Notes: generated by a model not told the origin, from the sequence alone. A stretch of 13,959 bases of DNA from an uncultured Bacillota bacterium (GCA_900321955.1 ONXX01000025.1:1-13959); one strand, 5' to 3'. Positions 7,419 through 13,615 are shown, numbered from the stretch's first letter. A program made the numbers and translations.

Positions 7419-7981
7419 TATTCTTCCTCTCCGTAGGAATTAAAGAGATTGATCTCTTCGTTTTCATCTTCCAGATCATCGTAGGTATGTTCATCATAGC
7501 CATAGTCCTCGTCCAGAAGACGATGCAGTTCTTCCTCGTCGGAAGCCGGGATGGTCTCAAAAAGATCCGGATGATCTTTCTCATAATCGGAACGGTTGCC
7601 GTAGCCATAGATCGGTGAAGTGATGATCTCGAGGTGAGAGGAATCCGGCTTGTTGATGAGCGCTTCGTCGACAGAGACCGAGGTGTTGGTCTCGACTTTG
7701 CTTTCTTTGATCACACCAAAAATCGGCGAGATCTGGGAAGAGAATTCATAATCACCGTAAACGTTCTCTTCTTGTTTTTTCTCGGGTTTCTTCTTTTTTT
7801 CGTTGAGATCGATAAATGCAGACTTCTCCTGCTTGCGGTAGAGGATGTCTGCTGCCTTGACTGTATTCTCCTGTTTCTTTACCGGCTTGACTTCCTGTTT
7901 CGGTTTTTCATAGACCTCATCGTCTTCGTCTTCCGGTTCAAAAAGAATATCCAGAAATTTCCTTTTAATATCGCTCTTCAT
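7418..7981 (-). CDS. Acidic low-complexity protein ahead of murC, with two SPI(F/Y)G motifs
   Basis: 187 residues with no hydrophobic segment or recognised domain. Layout: a short basic helix (MKSDIKRKFLDIL), an acidic patch, a lysine/proline/glutamate-rich stretch (residues 25-72), two copies of a short motif (SPIFG at 85-89 and SPIYG at 122-126) and a strongly acidic, Tyr-rich tail. It looks largely disordered. It starts at ATG 7981 with AGAGGTG as Shine-Dalgarno and overlaps murC by 1 nt. In Bacillus the gene next to murC on this side is the DNA translocase sftA. A disordered scaffold or a remnant of such a protein's N-terminal part is possible, but there is no motor domain here and I cannot show the link. 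Function unknown; its position suggests a cell wall or division role. Confidence 0.7.
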   Translation of the reverse strand: MKSDIKRKFLDILFEPEDEDDEVYEKPKQEVKPVKKQENTVKAADILYRKQEKSAFIDLNEKKKKPEKKQEENVYGDYEFSSQISPIFGVIKESKVETNTSVSVDEALINKPDSSHLEIITSPIYGYGNRSDYEKDHPDLFETIPASDEEELHRLLDEDYGYDEHTYDDLEDENEEINLFNSYGEEE

Positions 7982-7999
7982 TCTTCACCTCTTTTATTC

Positions 8000-8028
8000 A
8001 TTCTACAACATTTTAACAACGTGAAACA
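8000..8028 (-). promoter_or_regulatory. Possible promoter for the acidic protein-murC unit
   Basis: Minus-strand -10 TAGAAT at 8005-8000 with TGTTTC at the -35 place (8028-8023), 17-nt spacer. The -10 is good and the -35 weak. It sits right after the stop of the upstream lipoprotein gene, with no terminator between, so readthrough from that gene is also likely. Confidence 0.45.
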
Positions 8029-8030
8029 GT

Positions 8031-8693
8031 TTATTCGGAAGCACCGGTATCTTCTTTGCCGATCACCAGGTCGTTGACGTTGCCGTTGACGGGCATGATC
8101 GTTTCAAACAGATTGACCTGCTTCTTTTCATAGTCGACTTCATTGCGCTTGGAGTAGGCAGCGATCACGTCATTTTCTCTGACGATCGCTCCTTTCGCCA
8201 TCAGAAGGATGCGCGAAGAGACCGCTACGATGTCGCTTCTTGTCCCATAGCCATAGAACAGCAGGTCCTTGGAAGCAAAATAGGAAAGATAACGGTCTTC
8301 ATAGGAATAAACCCGATAGAGAAAATCACGGCTCTGCCCTTCCGCATCGACATAGGCTGATCTTCTTTCATAAACCAGTTTTGACTTGTCGAAAAAATCC
8401 TCGTTTGTCAGATCGGCATCGGGATAATAGCGGTCATTGATGATGCCGGAAATATTGACATCCATGACAAAGTTCGATGAATTATACGAAAAACGGGAAC
8501 TTAATTCATTTCCTTCCAGTTCCCCCGTATCACTTGGCAGATAATAATCGACATAGTGGCTGTAGTTGTTGCGGCGTATTCTCTCATTGCTCTGTTCGCT
8601 TGAAAAAACAGCGTCCAGTTCACTCGACAGATCTTCTGAAGCCGTGCAGCCGCATAAGATGATACACAACAAAAATACTATGACTCTTCTCAC
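8031..8693 (-). CDS. Putative lipoprotein of unknown function (GTG start)
   Basis: 220 residues. MRR, then a hydrophobic core and the lipobox LCGC with Cys16 as the lipid-modified residue, so probably a membrane-anchored extracytoplasmic lipoprotein. The mature part is rich in Asp, Ser and Tyr, has a short low-complexity linker (SSELDAVFSSEQ) and then an alternating hydrophobic pattern suggesting beta structure. No known domain is recognised. The start is GTG at 8693, the only start giving a complete signal peptide. It has no Shine-Dalgarno, but an extended -10 (TGTTAGAAT) ends 6 nt before the GTG, which would place transcription start at the start codon. The gene follows radC by 4 nt, so it may also be reached by readthrough. 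Confidence 0.72.
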   Translation of the reverse strand: MRRVIVFLLCIILCGCTASEDLSSELDAVFSSEQSNERIRRNNYSHYVDYYLPSDTGELEGNELSSRFSYNSSNFVMDVNISGIINDRYYPDADLTNEDFFDKSKLVYERRSAYVDAEGQSRDFLYRVYSYEDRYLSYFASKDLLFYGYGTRSDIVAVSSRILLMAKGAIVRENDVIAAYSKRNEVDYEKKQVNLFETIMPVNGNVNDLVIGKEDTGASE

Positions 8694-8697
8694 AGCA

Positions 8698-9360
8698 TTA
8701 TTCTAACATACTATGATTCTTAAAACTAAAATAGCTGCTTTTCCCGACAATGATATGATCGACCAGGGGAATGCTGATCATGCGGCAGGCCTGCGAGAGC
8801 TTATGGGTGAGTTCCCTGTCGGCAAAGGAAGGCGTCACATCATCACTTGGATGGTTGTGGGCAACCAGGATGCCCGAAGCCTTCATGAGGATGGCCTTGC
8901 GCAGGATCTCATCGATTCCGATCGTCGCCGTATTGCGGTTGCCCTTATACATGACTTCCGATTTAATGATGGCGTTGCGGGCATTGAGATAGATGACGAA
9001 AAACTGTTCCTGCACGCTAAAGCCCAGATTGAAGCGAAGCCAGTCGACAACCTTGTTGGGCGAACTGAGTTCCGCCTCCGAGATGCGGTCGACCCGGCTC
9101 AGCCTTCTTGCGATTTCCAGTATCGCCATCAGTTCCAGAGCCTTGGCATCCTTGATCCCCTTGATCGAAACCAGTTCTTCATAGGACAAGGACGGCAGGT
9201 TGCAGAAGCCGTTGGCCGCTTCGATGACCTCCTGCGCCAGCTGAAATACGTTTTTATCCTTATAGGCACTTTTAATGATCAAAGCCAAAAGTTCATTGTC
9301 GCTGAGGGAATTGATCCCGTAAGTCAAAGCCTTCTCACGAGGCATCATCCTATCTTTCAC
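8698..9360 (-). CDS. radC: RadC-like JAMM-domain protein
   Basis: The protein has a helix-hairpin-helix-like region (SYEELVSIKGIKDAKALELMAILE) followed by the JAMM/MPN-type RadC domain: FFVIYLNARN, a conserved Glu in IIKSEVMYKG, then HNHPSDDVTPSFAD with the two metal-binding histidines, the Ser and the Asp. This fits the RadC (UPF0758) family, once thought to act in DNA repair; its real role is unclear. I start at GTG 9360 (220 residues), because VKDRMMPREKAL aligns best with the usual xKDLP..ERPREKL beginning. ATG 9348, 1 nt after the upstream stop, is the alternative. The open frame extends to ATG 9432, but that part overlaps the previous gene and does not look like RadC. No start has a strong Shine-Dalgarno, so coupling to the upstream gene is likely. 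Confidence 0.87.
   Translation of the reverse strand: MKDRMMPREKALTYGINSLSDNELLALIIKSAYKDKNVFQLAQEVIEAANGFCNLPSLSYEELVSIKGIKDAKALELMAILEIARRLSRVDRISEAELSSPNKVVDWLRFNLGFSVQEQFFVIYLNARNAIIKSEVMYKGNRNTATIGIDEILRKAILMKASGILVAHNHPSDDVTPSFADRELTHKLSQACRMISIPLVDHIIVGKSSYFSFKNHSMLE
8700..8708 (-). promoter_or_regulatory. Extended -10 promoter, possibly leaderless, for the lipoprotein at 8693
   Basis: TGT-TAGAAT on the minus strand (8708-8700), overlapping the radC stop codon; the GTG start follows after 6 nt. There is no recognisable -35 and no Shine-Dalgarno. Same layout as the VanZ-like gene at 10131. Confidence 0.4.
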
Positions 9361-9697
9361 AGTGGAAACGCTGCCTTTCCAGTTCTTCGATCGTCTTCTG
9401 CAATGAATAACTGCCGTCAATTGCCAGACCATAGTTTCGTATCAATCGGTTTTCTTCCAAATGACAGGAAGAATCAAACTGCTTCTTCAGATCGGCAAAG
9501 TATTTTTCGTTTGCCACAGCCTTGGCGGGCAAAAGAAAAGACTCAACGACTTCGATCATCGTGATCGTATCGTTTCGCGCGTAGAGATTGAGCGTCAGAG
9601 AATCTTCTTTGTCATAGCGGCTGCAGGAAGCGCTGTTGTCTTTGACACAGCCGCTTAAAAGAAATATGAGAATCAGGATCTTGGTTTTCTTTTCCAT
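9350..9697 (-). CDS. Small putative lipoprotein
   Basis: 115 residues. A lysine-rich start (MEKKTK), a hydrophobic core and the lipobox LSGC with Cys17 predict a membrane-anchored lipoprotein. The mature part is short, charged and mostly helical, with further cysteines (Cys25, one near residue 78 and one near the end) that could form disulfides outside the cell. No family is recognised. Its start overlaps the end of the VanZ-like gene by 25 nt and its TAG stop lies within the first codons of radC, so it is a tightly packed operon member. Confidence 0.68.
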   Translation of the reverse strand: MEKKTKILILIFLLSGCVKDNSASCSRYDKEDSLTLNLYARNDTITMIEVVESFLLPAKAVANEKYFADLKKQFDSSCHLEENRLIRNYGLAIDGSYSLQKTIEELERQRFHCER

Positions 9698-10131
9698 CTG
9701 CTTGTGATCAGATGATAAAGCGCAATACCGACGAAAGCACCGGAAGAATCGATCATCACGTCTTTAAAAGCACAGAAGCGGCCCGGCACAAAAAGCTGAT
9801 GAAGCTCATCGGAACAGGCATATAACATGGAAAACAAAAGCGGATACAGGATCGTATTGGTTTTGTAATATCCTTCGTAGTTGACTTTGGCAAGGATGCC
9901 CAGGATCATGAACTCGGTAAAGTGAGCCAGCTTGCGGATGAAATGTCCATAGCGGGCAAAGAATTCTTCCAGTTCGATATGGCCGGAAGGAAAAAGAAAG
10001 CTGTATACCCGATAGATCAGCTCTGTTGCCAGATTGGAACTTGCTTCCGATTCCAGCTGAGGCTGGGACGACATATAGAAAATCAGCGCCATCCAGGCCA
10101 GCAGGAAAACGATCCTGAATCCTTTTTTCAC
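9673..10131 (-). CDS. VanZ-like family membrane protein (GTG start)
   Basis: 152 residues with about four membrane segments. Family marks: SSQP (residues 21-24) after the first helix, RKLAHFTEF (66-74), SDELHQLFVPGR (107-118) and KDVMIDSSG (123-131). VanZ itself gives teicoplanin resistance in enterococci; most VanZ-like proteins are of unknown function, so this is not evidence of resistance. The start is GTG at 10131; the upstream frame is closed and no ATG is available before TM1. There is no Shine-Dalgarno, but TGTTATCAT (extended -10) ends 6 nt before the GTG. It follows the SAF-domain gene by 15 nt and overlaps the small lipoprotein gene by 25 nt. Confidence 0.82.
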   Translation of the reverse strand: MKKGFRIVFLLAWMALIFYMSSQPQLESEASSNLATELIYRVYSFLFPSGHIELEEFFARYGHFIRKLAHFTEFMILGILAKVNYEGYYKTNTILYPLLFSMLYACSDELHQLFVPGRFCAFKDVMIDSSGAFVGIALYHLITSRWKRKPRS

Positions 10132-10137
10132 GATACA

Positions 10138-10146
10138 ATGATAACA
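10138..10146 (-). promoter_or_regulatory. Extended -10 promoter, possibly leaderless, for the VanZ-like gene
   Basis: TGT-TATCAT on the minus strand (10146-10138), immediately after the stop codon of the SAF-domain gene and 6 nt before the GTG start. No -35 box and no Shine-Dalgarno are seen. Confidence 0.4.
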
Positions 10147-10842
10147 CTATCTCAATAAGTCCAGCACCTCGGCATCTTCATTGAGCCTGGCTGTTTTATT
10201 GTCATCATAGGATCCGTTGTCGGAAACAAGACTCAATGTGCCGATCATCAGCGCCTTATTCAGGATATTGACATGTTCCTTGCCTAAGGCAATGGAGACG
10301 ATACCGATGCGGCTGTCGCTGTCATAATATCGGATCGGCTTGCCTTGGCTGTCAAATAAACCGATCACCCGGCAATCCTCGATCAGAAGATCCGAATAAG
10401 CCTTTTCGCTTGTCTTAAGGCTTAAATAGATATCGGCATTCGTGTTGACTGCCAGGGTCGCCGCGTTGAACTTCACTTCGCCTGCATAGAGATCATAACT
10501 GGCTTCCCCCTGCTTAAGCAGCGTCAGGGAAAGATCCCGGATATCCTCTTCCAGGGCGCCCTTATAGATCAGGGAACCCTTGGCAAGCGAATAGGATAAT
10601 TTGACATACTTGCCGATGATATCCTCTTTTGAAAGATAGACATCATTGCTCAGGAAGGCTTTTGGCACATCGATCTCTTCCAGATCCTCTTCTTTTAAGC
10701 AGATCCTTTGATAGAGCTGGTGGGAAGCAACCGGTACTTTGATATAGTTGTCCTTATAGCTCAGCCAGGCATGAATGGAGAAATACAGACACAGAAGAAT
10801 ACATAGGGCCGGTGCTACGATCAGTATGATCTTTTTTATCAT
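10147..10842 (-). CDS. SAF-domain membrane protein, CpaB/RcpC-like
   Basis: 231 residues. One N-terminal membrane helix (about residues 4-26) is followed by an extracytoplasmic part. Residues 34-97 (VPVASHQLYQRICLKEEDL, then DVPKAFL, IIGKY, AKGSLIYKGAL) match the SAF domain pattern of CpaB/RcpC-type proteins, which act at the outer side of Flp/Tad pilus assembly systems. The rest (about 110-220) also resembles the C-terminal beta domain of that family (SLKTSEKAYSDLLIEDCRVIGLFDS). No pilus or secretion genes lie beside it in this window, so it is an orphan here and its role is uncertain. ATG 10842 has an excellent Shine-Dalgarno (AGGAGG, 7 nt before). It is the first gene of the unit after the S1-gene terminator; a GATAAT about 20 nt before the ATG may be its -10. 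Confidence 0.65.
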   Translation of the reverse strand: MIKKIILIVAPALCILLCLYFSIHAWLSYKDNYIKVPVASHQLYQRICLKEEDLEEIDVPKAFLSNDVYLSKEDIIGKYVKLSYSLAKGSLIYKGALEEDIRDLSLTLLKQGEASYDLYAGEVKFNAATLAVNTNADIYLSLKTSEKAYSDLLIEDCRVIGLFDSQGKPIRYYDSDSRIGIVSIALGKEHVNILNKALMIGTLSLVSDNGSYDDNKTARLNEDAEVLDLLR

Positions 10843-10888
10843 CTTTTACCTCCTGAACATTATCTGTCAGAAAGAAAGAAGATACCTA

Positions 10889-10912
10889 TAAAAAAAAGGA
10901 TCTATCGATCCT
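10889..10912 (-). terminator. Intrinsic terminator of the S1-domain gene
   Basis: Minus strand: AGGATC, loop GATA, GATCCT, followed by a run of Ts. The 6-bp stem is perfect and includes the stop codon of the S1 gene. Confidence 0.8.
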
Positions 10913-11270
10913 CGTATTCCCCTTTGATCCACTTCGGCATGTGATCCCGTATCGTTCCGAATCCCTTGACTGATTCAGGCATGCCCAGGAATTTTACCCG
11001 TTTGGTATAGCGGCGGGTGTTCTGTGAAAGCGCCTTGAAAGACAGACGCAGCTGCTTATGTTCGCGGTCGATGTCGATGACCTTTACCATGACATACTCA
11101 TCCACTTTGACGAAACTGTCAATATTTCTCACAAAACCGTTGGAAATTTCCGAGATGTGGATAAGACCGGTCACACCGTCGTCAAACTTGACAAAAGCCC
11201 CGTAAGGCTTGATGCCGGTGATCTTTCCATAGACGGTCATTCCGACCTTATAATCATAAATCGAACTCAT
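10902..11270 (-). CDS. S1-domain RNA-binding protein, GSP13/YugI/CvfD type
   Basis: 122 residues. A single S1 (OB-fold) domain fills about residues 6-78: VGMTVYGKITGIKPYGAFVKF, then GLIHISEIS, VDEYVMVKVIDID and KQLRLSFKAL. A short basic tail follows. Size and single-domain layout match the general stress protein 13 / CvfD group, which binds ribosomes or RNA and acts after transcription. The ATG is unusual: no Shine-Dalgarno, and TGTTATAAT ends 8 nt before it, so the mRNA may be leaderless. The gene is alone between a divergent promoter and its own terminator. Confidence 0.85.
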   Translation of the reverse strand: MSSIYDYKVGMTVYGKITGIKPYGAFVKFDDGVTGLIHISEISNGFVRNIDSFVKVDEYVMVKVIDIDREHKQLRLSFKALSQNTRRYTKRVKFLGMPESVKGFGTIRDHMPKWIKGEYEDR

Positions 11271-11278
11271 ACCACGTT

Positions 11279-11287
11279 ATTATAACA
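11279..11287 (-). promoter_or_regulatory. Extended -10 promoter of the S1-domain gene, probably leaderless
   Basis: TGT-TATAAT on the minus strand (11287-11279); AACGTGGT and then the ATG at 11270 follow. A -10 that matches consensus fully with the TGn extension, no -35 and no Shine-Dalgarno. Confidence 0.7.
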
Positions 11288-11296
11288 TGATATAAT
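11288..11296 (+). promoter_or_regulatory. Extended -10 promoter of the divergent-PAP2 gene, probably leaderless
   Basis: TGA-TATAAT on the plus strand; GACGTGGT and the ATG at 11305 follow. It directly abuts the TG extension of the opposite promoter, so two polymerases could hardly be bound at once. Confidence 0.7.
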
Positions 11297-11304
11297 GACG
11301 TGGT

Positions 11305-11757
11305 ATGTTGAAGAATTATTACCCGCTGGCCTCCTTTCTGGTAGCATTGATCATCGCTCAAAGCGCCAAGCCCTTCATCATGTTAATCAAGACCGGCAAA
11401 TTTTCTTTGAGCTATCTGATCGCTTCGGGCGGCTATCCTTCTTCCCATTCGGCCAGTGTAGTTGCTTTGTGTTTATCGGTCGGTTTAAAGGAAGGCTTTG
11501 ATTCCAGTCTGTTTGCCATCTGCTTTGCGATCATGGTGATCGTCCTGTTTGATGCAGTCAATGTCCGCTACTATTCCGGCCGCAACATTTCTTTGACAAA
11601 GCAGCTTGTGGAAGACCTGCGGTACATCATCGAGATGAAAGACCCCATTTACGATGAAAAATTCAAGGAAGTTCTCGGACACACAAAACTCGAACTGGTT
11701 TCAGGCGTTTTTCTTGGAATTCTGGTCAGCATAGTGTTATATTTTTTATGGAGATGA
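11305..11757 (+). CDS. Divergent PAP2-family membrane protein (YuiD-like)
   Basis: 150 residues with about four hydrophobic segments. Marks of the divergent PAP2 (DUF212) family: GGYPSSHSA (residues 42-50), corresponding to the PSGH-type phosphatase motif, and DAVNVRYYSGRN (83-94). A charged middle part (LVEDLRYIIEMKD...) and a last membrane helix follow. Phosphatase activity on a lipid or isoprenoid phosphate is suggested by the superfamily but not shown for this branch. The start ATG has no Shine-Dalgarno and lies 8 nt after a TGATATAAT. The stop is 5 nt before the NifU-like start, so the two form an operon. Confidence 0.85.
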   Translation: MLKNYYPLASFLVALIIAQSAKPFIMLIKTGKFSLSYLIASGGYPSSHSASVVALCLSVGLKEGFDSSLFAICFAIMVIVLFDAVNVRYYSGRNISLTKQLVEDLRYIIEMKDPIYDEKFKEVLGHTKLELVSGVFLGILVSIVLYFLWR

Positions 11758-11762
11758 TTTAT

Positions 11763-11996
11763 ATGGATAGAGAAGAAAAAATCAGACAGATCGAAAAGAC
11801 GATCGAAAAAGTCAGACCATATATCCAGAACGACGGCGGCGATGTCCAATTTGTCAAACTGGAAGATGATATCGTTTATGTCAGTGTGCATGGCGCCTGC
11901 GTCGGATGCATGGCCTTGGATTATACGCTGAAAGAAGGCGTCGAGGCCCTGATCCTGGACGAAGTCGAAGGCATCAAAGAAGTCAGACTTGCTTAA
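11763..11996 (+). CDS. NifU C-terminal-domain Fe-S cluster protein
   Basis: 77 residues. Contains NDGGDVQFV (residues 23-31) and GACVGCMAL (44-52) with the CxxC pair Cys46/Cys49 that binds a [4Fe-4S] cluster in this family, then TLKEGVEALILDEV. Stand-alone versions act as scaffold or carrier in Fe-S cluster assembly in the cytoplasm. An in-frame ATG lies at 11748, inside the preceding gene, but GGAG at 11750-11753 with 9-nt spacing supports the ATG at 11763, which also fits the usual family start. The possible link to the Fe-S enzyme IspH in the same window is only by pathway logic. Confidence 0.88.
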   Translation: MDREEKIRQIEKTIEKVRPYIQNDGGDVQFVKLEDDIVYVSVHGACVGCMALDYTLKEGVEALILDEVEGIKEVRLA

Positions 11997-12012
11997 AAAA
12001 GATGGAAAACCA

Positions 12013-12037
12013 TAATGTCACTAACTTAATGTGACAC
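12013..12037 (+). repeat. IS terminal inverted repeat (transposase 3' side)
   Basis: A perfect 25-bp inverted copy of 13799-13823; the next bases on both sides differ. The repeat contains its own small palindrome, TGTCAC-9 nt-GTGACA, and two direct copies of TAATGT spaced 15 bp, which may be transposase contacts. Confidence 0.92.
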
Positions 12038-12052
12038 AGAATCAAGAGTTTT

Positions 12053-12096
12053 GACCGCAGTCATCACCATAAACGGTGAAACTGCGGTCTTTCTTT
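12053..12096 (+). terminator. Strong bipartite hairpin terminator inside the IS, facing inward
   Basis: Plus strand: GACCGCAGT (12053-12061) pairs with ACTGCGGTC (12081-12089), nine perfect pairs, with an inner TCACC/GGTGA stem, followed by TTTCTTTA. The minus-strand side has no T run. It would stop transcripts arriving from the nifU-like operon and prevent transcription antisense to the transposase. Confidence 0.8.
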
Positions 12097-12109
12097 ATTC
12101 AGACATGAC

Positions 12110-12131
12110 AAAAATCAGATGAATGTCATCT
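12110..12131 (-). terminator. Weak hairpin after the transposase gene
   Basis: Minus strand: AGATGA, loop CAT, TCATCT, then GATTTTTG. A six-pair stem with a short T run, 64 bp after the transposase stop. It could end the transposase transcript. Confidence 0.4.
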
Positions 12132-12194
12132 TTATGGTCTTTGCCAATGATATGGTCTTATAAGAAATGCGGTTATGAATTATAATGAAATTGC

Positions 12195-13538
12195 TTAGTT
12201 GAATCGATAGTCAAACGATACAAAGCTCTGATTCCTGACATTACGGGTATAATGTCGGTCACTTCTTACAGGCAGTATCTGTTTAGCTATCAGACATTCA
12301 AGATCAGGCGGGTCACCGCCTTTTCTTATGATCATGAAATGCTTTGTAAAGAAGATCGCCATCGTGATATTGACTTTGTATTCAAGCCTTCTTTCTTTCC
12401 TGGAAAGCTTATGATCCGTAATATAGTCAATGATGATCATAGATATATTGAACATCACCAGTCTTGCCCAGATCTCCTGTCTGATAAAATCTCTTCTTTT
12501 GGAATGTAAGGCATTAAGATCGACAGAATACTTCAAATGCCTGTAGGATACTTCAATGTCCCATCGGAGCTTATAGAGCTCTTTTATCTTTGAAGCAGGA
12601 AACAGTTTCCGATCAAGATTGGTGATCAGCGATTCGTATTCCTCGTCTTTGCCATTGATCTTTATTCTCACCACTCTGTAGTCCGCATCATAGAAGTGAT
12701 TGCCTTTATCCAAGAAGTCGAACCGCTGATTGGACATGATGATCTTGTATATATGCGGATTGTTTTTGATGAATCTGGTCTGCCTGTTGGTAAAGGTGAT
12801 ATGTACATCTTCATCAAATTCTCCTTCTTTGGGAAGAGACTTGAAACTCTTCAGTAAGGATGTACCGGAATGGATGTCCTTGACCCTGATCAGAAACCTG
12901 TGGCCGGTTTCGCGCAGATGTTCCATATTGTTGAAGGTCGCAAAGTTGCGGTCGGCGATGAAGATCGCCTTGTTTTCTTCATACCTCTTTGCCATCATCC
13001 GCATCGCTTCCATTTCATTTTTCTTCTTCAATGGCTGAATGATGTTGTCCAGATAGCGGTGATTAAGGATATCGTACAGACAATTGATATGGAACATACA
13101 GGCGGGTTTTGATCCTTCATTTCCTCCGGGATTGAGGTTTTCGTGATCGTTTTTGTCGCTGGGAATGCAGATATCGCATCCATCCACTGCCAGTAATCTG
13201 TATCCTTTGTATGTCTTATCACAGGGATAAGCCTTATTCATCACATCCATCAGTTCCATAAATGCGGATTCATTAATCTTTGCCCTGGATCTTATGAAAC
13301 CGGGAAGGGATACTGTCTCAACATCATAATCAAAGTATTCATATAATTCCTTCTTCATGGAAACTGCGCCACACGACAATAAGATCTTCATATCTTTCCT
13401 GAAATCAAGCTTTCTTTCTTTCCTGGTGAAATAAACATCGCTGGTAAGTAATCCCATTTCATGTTTCTGTTTATCCAGCTTCATAAGCTTGTGGTCCAAT
13501 ATGGAAAACACTTTATTGGAAAAAGATCTCTTACTCAT
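12195..13538 (-). CDS. IS4-family transposase
   Basis: 447 residues, complete. Catalytic DDE residues are visible: Asp119 in LLAVDG, Asp196 in FIADRNF and Glu329 in YKLRWDIEVSYRHLK. The last motif fits the IS4-family YREK signature exactly (Tyr322, Arg325, Glu329, Lys336: Y-2-R-3-E-6-K). The N-terminal region is basic and likely binds the inverted repeats. The ATG at 13538 overlaps the stop of a 26-codon ORF as ATGA and has a GGAG/AAAGG Shine-Dalgarno-like stretch before it, so translation is probably coupled to that ORF. No frameshift or internal stop is seen, so the protein could be active. Confidence 0.93.
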   Translation of the reverse strand: MSKRSFSNKVFSILDHKLMKLDKQKHEMGLLTSDVYFTRKERKLDFRKDMKILLSCGAVSMKKELYEYFDYDVETVSLPGFIRSRAKINESAFMELMDVMNKAYPCDKTYKGYRLLAVDGCDICIPSDKNDHENLNPGGNEGSKPACMFHINCLYDILNHRYLDNIIQPLKKKNEMEAMRMMAKRYEENKAIFIADRNFATFNNMEHLRETGHRFLIRVKDIHSGTSLLKSFKSLPKEGEFDEDVHITFTNRQTRFIKNNPHIYKIIMSNQRFDFLDKGNHFYDADYRVVRIKINGKDEEYESLITNLDRKLFPASKIKELYKLRWDIEVSYRHLKYSVDLNALHSKRRDFIRQEIWARLVMFNISMIIIDYITDHKLSRKERRLEYKVNITMAIFFTKHFMIIRKGGDPPDLECLIAKQILPVRSDRHYTRNVRNQSFVSFDYRFN

Positions 13539-13615
13539 AAGCCTTTCTCCATCAAGCGCTTTCTATAAGGCAGGAACACAACAATTCTTCTGAATCTTAA
13601 ATATAATTTCTTCAT
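13535..13615 (-). CDS. 26-residue basic leader ORF coupled to the transposase
   Basis: Open from ATG 13615 to TGA 13535-13537, whose last bases form ATGA with the transposase start. It has a better Shine-Dalgarno (AAAGGAG, 9 nt before the ATG) than the transposase. The predicted peptide begins MKKLYLRFRR, contains FLPYRKRLMEK, is strongly basic (nine Lys/Arg) and has a small hydrophobic centre. It may act only to carry ribosomes to the transposase start, or may be a DNA-binding peptide. No family recognised. Confidence 0.5.
   Translation of the reverse strand: MKKLYLRFRRIVVFLPYRKRLMEKGL

Larger units (their letters stand above)
11268..11307. repeat. Mirror-image palindrome holding both divergent promoters and both start codons
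   Basis: Two 17-bp arms, 11268-11284 and 11291-11307, are inverted copies with a single mismatch, separated by the 6-bp spacer ACATGA. Each arm contains, in its own direction, TATAAT, an 8-nt ACGTGGT-containing stretch and the ATG of the gene on that side. Confidence 0.9.

Noticed and set aside
9361..9432. 24 extra residues at the start of RadC (from ATG 9432)
   Set aside because: They overlap the upstream lipoprotein gene and do not resemble the RadC N-terminus; GTG 9360 fits the family better.
9673..10131. Glycopeptide resistance from the VanZ-like gene
   Set aside because: No vanHAX-type genes are present and most VanZ-family proteins have no link to resistance.
11022..11038. cre-like TGAAAGCGCCTTGA within the S1-domain gene
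   Set aside because: Two mismatches to the cre consensus and it is inside a coding region; likely chance.
11748..11762. Five extra residues on the NifU-like protein (ATG 11748)
   Set aside because: This ATG lies inside the PAP2-like gene; the GGAG spaced 9 nt before 11763 supports the shorter form.
12133..12159. Direct repeat TATGGTCTT (12133-12141 and 12151-12159) inside the IS
   Set aside because: Nine bases spaced 18 bp apart in AT-rich subterminal DNA. It could be a transposase contact, but only two copies and no counterpart at the other end were seen.
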